From assembly GCA_045648205.1 (NCBI GenBank), contig JAZRNM010000001.1, positions 1-42,877 of the forward strand: DNA of 42,877 nucleotides, written 5' to 3'. The stretch comes from SIG440 sp045648205 (GTDB lineage Bacteria; Bacillota; Clostridia; Monoglobales; Monoglobaceae). The position numbers and the translations under genes were made by a program. The notes beneath the pieces were generated by a model. It saw only the letters and a list, made by a program, of their open reading frames with translations. It did not search any database and was not told the DNA's origin. Shown in pieces: positions 38,721 to 42,877 of the stretch (position 1 is the stretch's first letter; every line of letters begins with the position of its first letter).

Positions 38721-38870
38721 GTAAAATTTTAAAATTTTTATAAATTTTTCAATTTCTTTTGAAGTTTATTTTTGAAGAGAGTTGAATCAAGAGACTTTTC
38801 AAGAAAAATCCCATAAGACAAGTAACTCAAAAAAAATAAGCATGCCAAGCCTGTTGAGGGGGAGATAAAA

Positions 38871-38897
38871 GCCATTTGGGGATAACCCCAAATGGCT
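38871..38897 (-). terminator. Hairpin after the ASRT-family gene
   Basis: Stem GCCATTTGGGG / CCCCAAATGGC with a short loop, then TTTT on the minus strand. It lies nine bases after the stop of the ASRT gene. Confidence 0.8.
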
Positions 38898-38906
38898 AAA
38901 ATGGTA

Positions 38907-39278
38907 TTATTCACTTTGTGCCATCAGCGCCATATATGCCATATTTGACTGCTGAACATCAAGTCTGCCGTATTGCACTATAACTCCTATATCGCTTTTT
39001 ATTTCCATAGAATATTGAACGCCAACACCTATTTCAAAGCCGCCTAAAACATCTTTTTCATCAGTCTTAAAACAGCGTATTCTTTTTGCTGGGACAGTGT
39101 AAGAAATGTTTTCTATCGGTTCGCGATCCTCAAAATAAATGTTGATGAGTATGTGAGCATCTTTATCGTTTGTGTTTAAAATCATTATGCTTTCGTGCCC
39201 CGTATATTCAGCTTTAGGATCTGGTTGAGGAGACGGACGGTATCCATCTACAATATACCACTGTTTTTTTCCACTCAT
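38907..39278 (-). CDS. Sensory rhodopsin transducer (ASRT) family protein
   Basis: A 123-residue all-beta protein of the ASRT family, named after the Anabaena protein that binds a sensory rhodopsin. Seen: KQWYIVDGYRPSPQ, the hallmark GHESIMILNTNDKDAHILIN, YFEDREPIENISYTVPAKRI, and SDIGVIVQYGRLDVQQSNMA at the C terminus. Firmicute members occur without rhodopsin, and a role in binding small molecules or DNA has been suggested from the fold. No rhodopsin gene is nearby. ATG 39278 is set by AAAGGAGG at 39296-39289; GTG 39287 lies inside that site. The repeat element 39306-39551 begins 27 bases upstream, so expression may start within it. Confidence 0.88.
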   Translation of the reverse strand: MSGKKQWYIVDGYRPSPQPDPKAEYTGHESIMILNTNDKDAHILINIYFEDREPIENISYTVPAKRIRCFKTDEKDVLGGFEIGVGVQYSMEIKSDIGVIVQYGRLDVQQSNMAYMALMAQSE

Positions 39279-39305
39279 TTTTGACACCTCCTTTCAAAGA
39301 TAAGA

Positions 39306-39551
39306 GGACGGTTCTATTGTGCCCTCTTCTGTCAGTCCTTTGTTTAATTATAACAGTTATATCCATAAATTGCAAGTGTTTCTTCTGCTTGGTCTGAGGT
39401 TTGTCACGCTCAGCTTTTCCCATTGAGGAATCAAAATCAAAAACAAACAGCACAGGCTTTATTTGAACAAGTCCAGTAAAAACGGACAATAGAAAAAAAC
39501 AGCCTCCTATGGTAGAATTAAAACAACTACCAAAACACAATAGAACCGTCC
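39306..39551. mobile_element. MITE-like element with 16-base terminal inverted repeats
   Basis: Ends GGACGGTTCTATTGTG (39306-39321) and CACAATAGAACCGTCC (39536-39551) are perfect inverted repeats. The 246-base element has no transposase gene. Its left 157 bases (39306-39462) recur at 40315-40473. It fills the non-coding gap between the ASRT gene and the next gene. The ends resemble the GGGGACGGTTCT-type intergenic repeats seen near IS200/Y1-type transposases in Clostridia (from memory, not checked). Confidence 0.6.
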
Positions 39552-39588
39552 CCTTGTGTTGTGTCTCCCTGAACTGTCCCCCTGTGTT

Positions 39589-40239
39589 TTAAAAAGTATA
39601 TTTATATATCCTTCCAGAGTTGTCAGTTATTTGAAGATTTTCTATATGACAGCCAGCCTTCTTTATATCTTCTATACTTTCAGAAATATGACTTTCATCG
39701 GATATATTAAGTTTTATATTGACTTTAGCATATTCTATCTTTTGGTATTCATTTACATCCTTCCAAAATGGAACTCTTCCTAAATCTTCATACAACCCAT
39801 CTAAATAACTAAAAGTTTCAAACTTTCCATCAGTTGTTGGATTACACCACTTTAGCTCTGAAACATAAATTTCAGGTTCGTACTGAATAAAGACATCTTT
39901 TAATAAGAGTTCTGCCTCGTATCTTAACGCTGCATACAAATATGTGTCCATAATTGTGTCACCTTTTCTAACGAAAAATACAAGCTCGGGTGTTTCGATG
40001 GGATATGCTTGTACCGATTTTTCATCACCAATAACAACATTCTCTGTTACGACCATTGTTTCAGAATATTTTTTTTTCAGATATTCTGTTGCTTCTAATA
40101 CATATTGTTGTTTTATTTTGAAAATATTAGATTGAATATACAACCCTACCCCAAGCGCTAACAGTACTAGTAATATTAGAATAATAAAACCAATAGTAAA
40201 GACTGTATGCCTTTTAGTCATTTCGATCGCTTCTTTCAT
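39589..40239 (-). CDS. Hypothetical membrane-anchored protein between two repeat copies
   Basis: A 216-residue protein I do not recognise. It has a charged N terminus, one strong membrane helix at about 14-36 (FTIGFIILILLVLLALGVGL), and an extracytoplasmic domain of about 175 residues with mixed charge and many aromatic residues, including KKYSETMVVTENVVIGDEKS and YLDGLYEDLGRVPFWKDVNE. No lipobox. It could start at ATG 40239 or ATG 40221; neither has a strong ribosome site (GAAAGAAGC precedes the second). The codons are AT-rich and it is flanked by direct repeats 39306-39462 and 40315-40473, so it may have arrived with them. Function unknown. Confidence 0.65.
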   Translation of the reverse strand: MKEAIEMTKRHTVFTIGFIILILLVLLALGVGLYIQSNIFKIKQQYVLEATEYLKKKYSETMVVTENVVIGDEKSVQAYPIETPELVFFVRKGDTIMDTYLYAALRYEAELLLKDVFIQYEPEIYVSELKWCNPTTDGKFETFSYLDGLYEDLGRVPFWKDVNEYQKIEYAKVNIKLNISDESHISESIEDIKKAGCHIENLQITDNSGRIYKYTF

Positions 40240-40314
40240 TTTATAATCTTTTTTAGATTTCTAGCAGTAAACCAACTTTTATTTGCACCATTTTGGGCCT
40301 CCCATAACACAAGG

Positions 40315-40473
40315 GGACGGTTCTGTTGTGCCCTCTTCTGTCAGTCCTTTGTTTAATTGTAACAGTTATATCCATAAATTGCAAGTGTTTCTTCTGCTTG
40401 GTCTGAGGTTTGTCACGCTCAGCTTTTTCTATTGGAAAATCAAAATCAAAAAAACAAACAGCACAGGCTTTAT
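40315..40473. repeat. Second copy of the 158-base repeat
   Basis: Direct repeat of 39306-39462, about 93% alike, starting GGACGGTTCTGTTGTG. Unlike copy 1 it lacks the right inverted end. Its right edge runs into the terminator of the DUF4363 gene. Confidence 0.85.
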
Positions 40474-40490
40474 CAAAAACCGTGCTGTTT
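40456..40490 (-). terminator. Terminator of the DUF421-DUF4363 pair
   Basis: Minus strand: AAACAGCAC, 17-base loop, GTGCTGTTT then G T7. The downstream half is also present, without its partner, in repeat copy 1 (39446-39454). Confidence 0.75.
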
Positions 40491-40493
40491 AAA

Positions 40494-40874
40494 TTACAGG
40501 ATTTCCTCAATTTGGAATCCCTCGTGGTGGGGAATATGGTCAAGGAGCATGGTGAACATTGCGAATTCGCCGAAAAAGTCGGATTTTTCTTTAAGCTCCG
40601 CGTGGGTTCGGCTCTGTTTTATGGAAATTTCTATTTGCTCAATTTCGTCGGTTGAAATTGTCAGGGAAGTCCAGATTCGCCATCTGTCCCAAATGCTTTT
40701 GATTTCGTCGAGCCCCAAAACCACCTTATCCCACTGATTGTTTTGAGCATAGGCGGTTACGTTTTGAGTTTGTTCGCTTATGTCTTCGGCTAAATTGAAC
40801 ATTATGACGGAGTGAATTCCAACAAAAATACAAATCAAAAGGAGAAGACAAAGAGAGATGACAAATGCCTTCAT
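40494..40874 (-). CDS. DUF4363 family protein
   Basis: A 126-residue protein with one N-terminal membrane helix (about 4-26; VISLCLLLLICIFVGIHSVI) and an extracytoplasmic helical domain (about 30-126) with WDKVVLGLDEIKSIWDRWRI and SDFFGEFAMFTMLLDHIPHH. DUF4363 proteins have no known activity, but in Clostridia they commonly accompany DUF421 (YetF-like) proteins, as here: the genes overlap by four bases. A membrane complex of the two is a fair guess. The stop lies just before the terminator at 40456-40490. Confidence 0.85.
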   Translation of the reverse strand: MKAFVISLCLLLLICIFVGIHSVIMFNLAEDISEQTQNVTAYAQNNQWDKVVLGLDEIKSIWDRWRIWTSLTISTDEIEQIEISIKQSRTHAELKEKSDFFGEFAMFTMLLDHIPHHEGFQIEEIL

Positions 40875-41566
40875 TTCTTATGCTCCTTTCGTGGTTGTTT
40901 TGGCATAATAACAATCTTTCCGAGCTTGTCTGCGGTCATACAAAAAACCTCAGAAGGCTTTGAAATTTTGTTTTGCCTGAGCTGTTTTCTGAGCCATTCT
41001 TCGCTGAAACCAAGACGTTTCAGGTTGTTGAAGTTTATGTTACCGTTGTCGATTATCACATAGCTGATGAAGACAGGTGACAAATTTTCTGTTTTCACAT
41101 CAGCCGGTGTCAGTGGTCTGTTTTGGGGCTTGGGAATAACGCTCACGTTTCCGTTGGTTTCCATCAGGATGTATTCAACCTCTGAGAGAGATGTTGCCCC
41201 GGTGTTTCTTACTGTCTCCATAAGGTCATTTAGATTAAATCGTTGCTTTTCCATTTCGGTCTGATTGATGGAACCCTTTTCGAAAAACACACTGGGAGTG
41301 CCGAAAAAGAGCTTGCGGAGTTTGAGACTTTTATATGCGCCAAATGACAGGATAACTTCAAGAATAAGAAGTAATGATATGGCAATCAGGCTGTTGATTA
41401 TGGGTTGGTTGGTGTCCTGAATGGGGAATGCTGCAACCTCTGAAATGATAATTGTAACAACCAACTCTGAGGGTTCAAGTTCACCTATCTGGCGTTTGCC
41501 CAGCATACGCAGAGAAAGAACCATAAAGAAATATATAATTATTGTTCGGATAAAGGTTATAAACAT
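40871..41566 (-). CDS. DUF421 (YetF-like) membrane protein
   Basis: A 231-residue protein with three N-terminal membrane helices (about 1-80; FITFIRTIIIYFFMVLSLRM then LGKRQIGELEPSELVVTII) and two C-terminal cytoplasmic YetF domains (LNDLMETVRNTGATSLSEVE; VISYVIIDNG-like segment). In B. subtilis, YetF and its relatives are linked to spore envelope and germinant response; the mechanism is unclear. ATG 41566 is set by AAGGAG, six bases upstream; the open frame extends to 41629 without a site. It is coupled to DUF4363. The neighbours on the plus strand (41685 on) are divergent and may also relate to the spore envelope. Confidence 0.9.
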   Translation of the reverse strand: MFITFIRTIIIYFFMVLSLRMLGKRQIGELEPSELVVTIIISEVAAFPIQDTNQPIINSLIAISLLLILEVILSFGAYKSLKLRKLFFGTPSVFFEKGSINQTEMEKQRFNLNDLMETVRNTGATSLSEVEYILMETNGNVSVIPKPQNRPLTPADVKTENLSPVFISYVIIDNGNINFNNLKRLGFSEEWLRKQLRQNKISKPSEVFCMTADKLGKIVIMPKQPRKEHKK

Positions 41567-41684
41567 TTCAATTCTCCTTGGAAATTCTGTGGAAATAGTA
41601 TTTGCTTTAATTGCGGGTTGTATGCACAAAAGTTCATATTCTGCATAAAATATACAATAACTGAAAATTGAGGAGCGGATGAAT

Positions 41685-42080
41685 ATGGCGGAAAAGGGTT
41701 TTGGATATATAATGGTTCAGGTAACATCTGCAGACCAGGCAATTCCTGTTCCTGATGCAAATGTGATAATAGCAAGACAAACGGAAAATGGCGAGGAAAT
41801 GATTAAGGTGCTGAAAACAGACAGAAGCGGAAAAACGGAGGTTGTTTCAGTTCCTGCACCGCCTGCAGAGAATTCTTTGACCCCTGATGGAGGTGTGAGA
41901 TTTTTCAAATATAATATCCGGGTGGATTATCCGGGATATTATACCGTTGAAAACGTGAACGTTCCCGTGTTTGAAGGACAGAAATCAATTCAGCCGATTT
42001 CTCTTATACCGCTCAAAGAGAGCAGTGAGAGAGGGAAGGTGGTTACAGTGGTTGAAGAGGAACCATTTGAAAATGAATGA
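41685..42080 (+). CDS. Hypothetical protein with a carboxypeptidase-regulatory-like beta-sandwich pattern
   Basis: A 131-residue cytoplasmic-looking protein without signal peptide. Seen: YIMVQVTSADQAIPVPDANV (about 8-27), VLKTDRSGKTEVVSVPAPP (about 43-61) and VDYPGYYTVENVNVPVFEGQ (about 84-103), which is the strand order of prealbumin-like/carboxypeptidase-regulatory domains. ATG 41685 is preferred because GAGGAG (41670-41675) is nine bases away; ATG 41679 is only three away. It lies 17 bases before the SpoIID-like gene, so the two form an operon, and the pair recurs in Clostridia as far as I recall. A structural role at the cell or spore envelope is inference. Confidence 0.65.
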   Translation: MAEKGFGYIMVQVTSADQAIPVPDANVIIARQTENGEEMIKVLKTDRSGKTEVVSVPAPPAENSLTPDGGVRFFKYNIRVDYPGYYTVENVNVPVFEGQKSIQPISLIPLKESSERGKVVTVVEEEPFENE

Positions 42081-42097
42081 GAGGAAGGTGAAACCAA

Positions 42098-42877
42098 ATG
42101 GTAGGCAGACCCTATATTCCTGAAACAATAACGGTGCATCTGGGAGCGCCCGATTCCAATGCAGAAAATGTTACGGTGAGCTTTGCGGATTACATAAAGA
42201 ACGTGGCTTCCAGCGAGATATATCCGACCTGGCCGGAGAGTGCAATTCGTGCAAATATTTATGCACAGATTTCTTATGCTCTCAACCGCGTTTACACAGA
42301 GTGGTATCGTTCACGCGGATATGATTTTGACATAACAAATTCAACGGCATATGACCAGTCCTTTGTCAGAGGCAGAGATATTTTTGAAAATATCGGACAG
42401 ATTGTAGACGAGATTTTCAACGACTACATACGACGACAGGGCAATATTGAGCCGCTTTTTGCGGCGTTTTGTGACGGCAGAGAGGTGACATGTGACGGAC
42501 TTTCGCAATGGGGTTCGGTGGAACTGGCAGAGCAGGGTTTGGGGCCTTATGATATATTGACACGATATTATGGGAGTGACATTGAACTTGTGGTTGATGC
42601 ACCAATACAAAACATTACGGAAACATATCCGGGTTCTCCACTCAGACTTGGCTCGTCAGGACAAGAGGTTCGGACCATTCAGACGCAGCTTAACAGAATT
42701 TCAAGGGATTATCCGCTTATACCCAAAATTACATCGGTTGACGGGGTTTTTGGCGAGAGAACTGAGGACGCAGTAAGAAAGTTTCAGGAGATTTTCAATC
42801 TTACGGTTGACGGAATAATAGGAAAGGCAACCTGGTACAGAATAAAGTCCATATATGTGGCGGTTTCAAGGCTTGCG
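42098..42877 (+). CDS. SpoIID-like protein with C-terminal peptidoglycan-binding domain (3' end outside window)
   Basis: An open frame of 260 codons from ATG 42098 to the window end with no stop. The first ~160 residues resemble SpoIID/LytB-type domains: VSFADYIKNVASSEIYPTWP (about 27-46), AIRANIYAQISYALNRVYTE with the conserved Ala/Tyr helix, and AAFCDGREVTCDGLSQWGSV. A type 1 peptidoglycan-binding domain follows (about 185-245): LRLGSSGQEVRTIQTQLNRI, GVFGERTEDAVRKFQEIFNL, TVDGIIGKATW. No signal peptide is seen, which is unusual for a wall protein. SpoIID cuts glycan strands at engulfment; the catalytic residue is not assigned here. It follows the beta-sandwich gene by 17 bases behind GAGGAAGGTG. 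Confidence 0.8.
   Translation, partial: MVGRPYIPETITVHLGAPDSNAENVTVSFADYIKNVASSEIYPTWPESAIRANIYAQISYALNRVYTEWYRSRGYDFDITNSTAYDQSFVRGRDIFENIGQIVDEIFNDYIRRQGNIEPLFAAFCDGREVTCDGLSQWGSVELAEQGLGPYDILTRYYGSDIELVVDAPIQNITETYPGSPLRLGSSGQEVRTIQTQLNRISRDYPLIPKITSVDGVFGERTEDAVRKFQEIFNLTVDGIIGKATWYRIKSIYVAVSRLA

Noticed and set aside
39214..39540. Frames inside the two repeat copies sharing a basic segment (also 40253-40543)
   Set aside because: They share residues only because the DNA repeat is shared; no ribosome site, and one overlaps the ASRT gene's start region.
1..42877. CRISPR array, rRNA genes or prophage structural genes
   Set aside because: I saw no regularly spaced short repeats, no rRNA sequence and no phage structural protein on either strand.

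Overview
The window looks like a chromosome segment of a low-GC, anaerobic, spore-forming Firmicute of the class Clostridia. Evidence: acetate kinase, sporulation sigma factor SigH, a rubrerythrin, a PTS sugar system, TTG/GTG starts behind strong AGGAGG-type ribosome sites, and many TTGACA-17-TATAAT promoters. I cannot name the genus. Most of the DNA is core genome; accessory DNA is limited to a small island at about 17.76-19.97 kb and a repeat-bearing stretch at about 39.3-40.5 kb.

Layout. 1-2.4 kb: end of ackA, sigH, a 320-base non-coding stretch with a cluster of DnaA-box-like 9-mers, an orphan fumarate-hydratase-type beta subunit and a DUF1858 protein. 2.5-3.5 kb: two identical tRNA-Val genes, then DUF177 (YceD) and rpmF. 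3.7-11.55 kb: a long + strand run with a ComEA-like HhH protein, an acyl-CoA synthetase, ung, a WecG/TagA glycosyltransferase, a DJ-1 protein, a CPBP protease, mltG, trmR-like methyltransferase and a RodA/FtsW protein (envelope and housekeeping genes). 11.6-13.6 kb, minus strand: cca and a degenerate histidine-kinase-like protein. 13.8-14.9 kb: L13 leader, rplM, rpsI. 15-17.8 kb: rubrerythrin, cysteine synthase, and a single-domain GuaA (ATP-pyrophosphatase part only).

17.76-19.97 kb: the 3' end of guaA with its trailing sequence is repeated about 2.19 kb downstream. The AT-rich DNA in between carries a ribbon-helix-helix protein, a protein ending in a CFI-box-like domain and two small membrane proteins, and has paired TGACAACAC repeats near both ends. 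This looks like a small integrated island without its own integrase, and is the best candidate for an undescribed system.

20.1-25.1 kb: an AraC regulator followed by an operon of a phosphotriesterase-homology protein, an M24 (creatinase/prolidase fold) protein that has lost most metal ligands, and two tandem paralogues of an unrecognised family; probably an uncharacterised catabolic pathway. 25.2-30.8 kb: tRNA-Gln and tRNA-Leu (minus), TspO, then minus-strand ptsI-crr-ptsG and an EamA transporter. 30.9-38.1 kb: M16 peptidase, Ca2+-type P-ATPase, a PflA-like radical SAM protein (minus), and a MarR regulator with a second acyl-CoA synthetase behind a TTTGAnnnTCAAA palindrome. 38.1-42.9 kb: tRNA-Ala, rpmE, an ASRT-family protein, two copies of a ~158-base repeat flanking a hypothetical gene, a DUF4363-DUF421 (YetF) pair, and a two-gene unit ending in a SpoIID-like protein with a peptidoglycan-binding domain that runs off the window.
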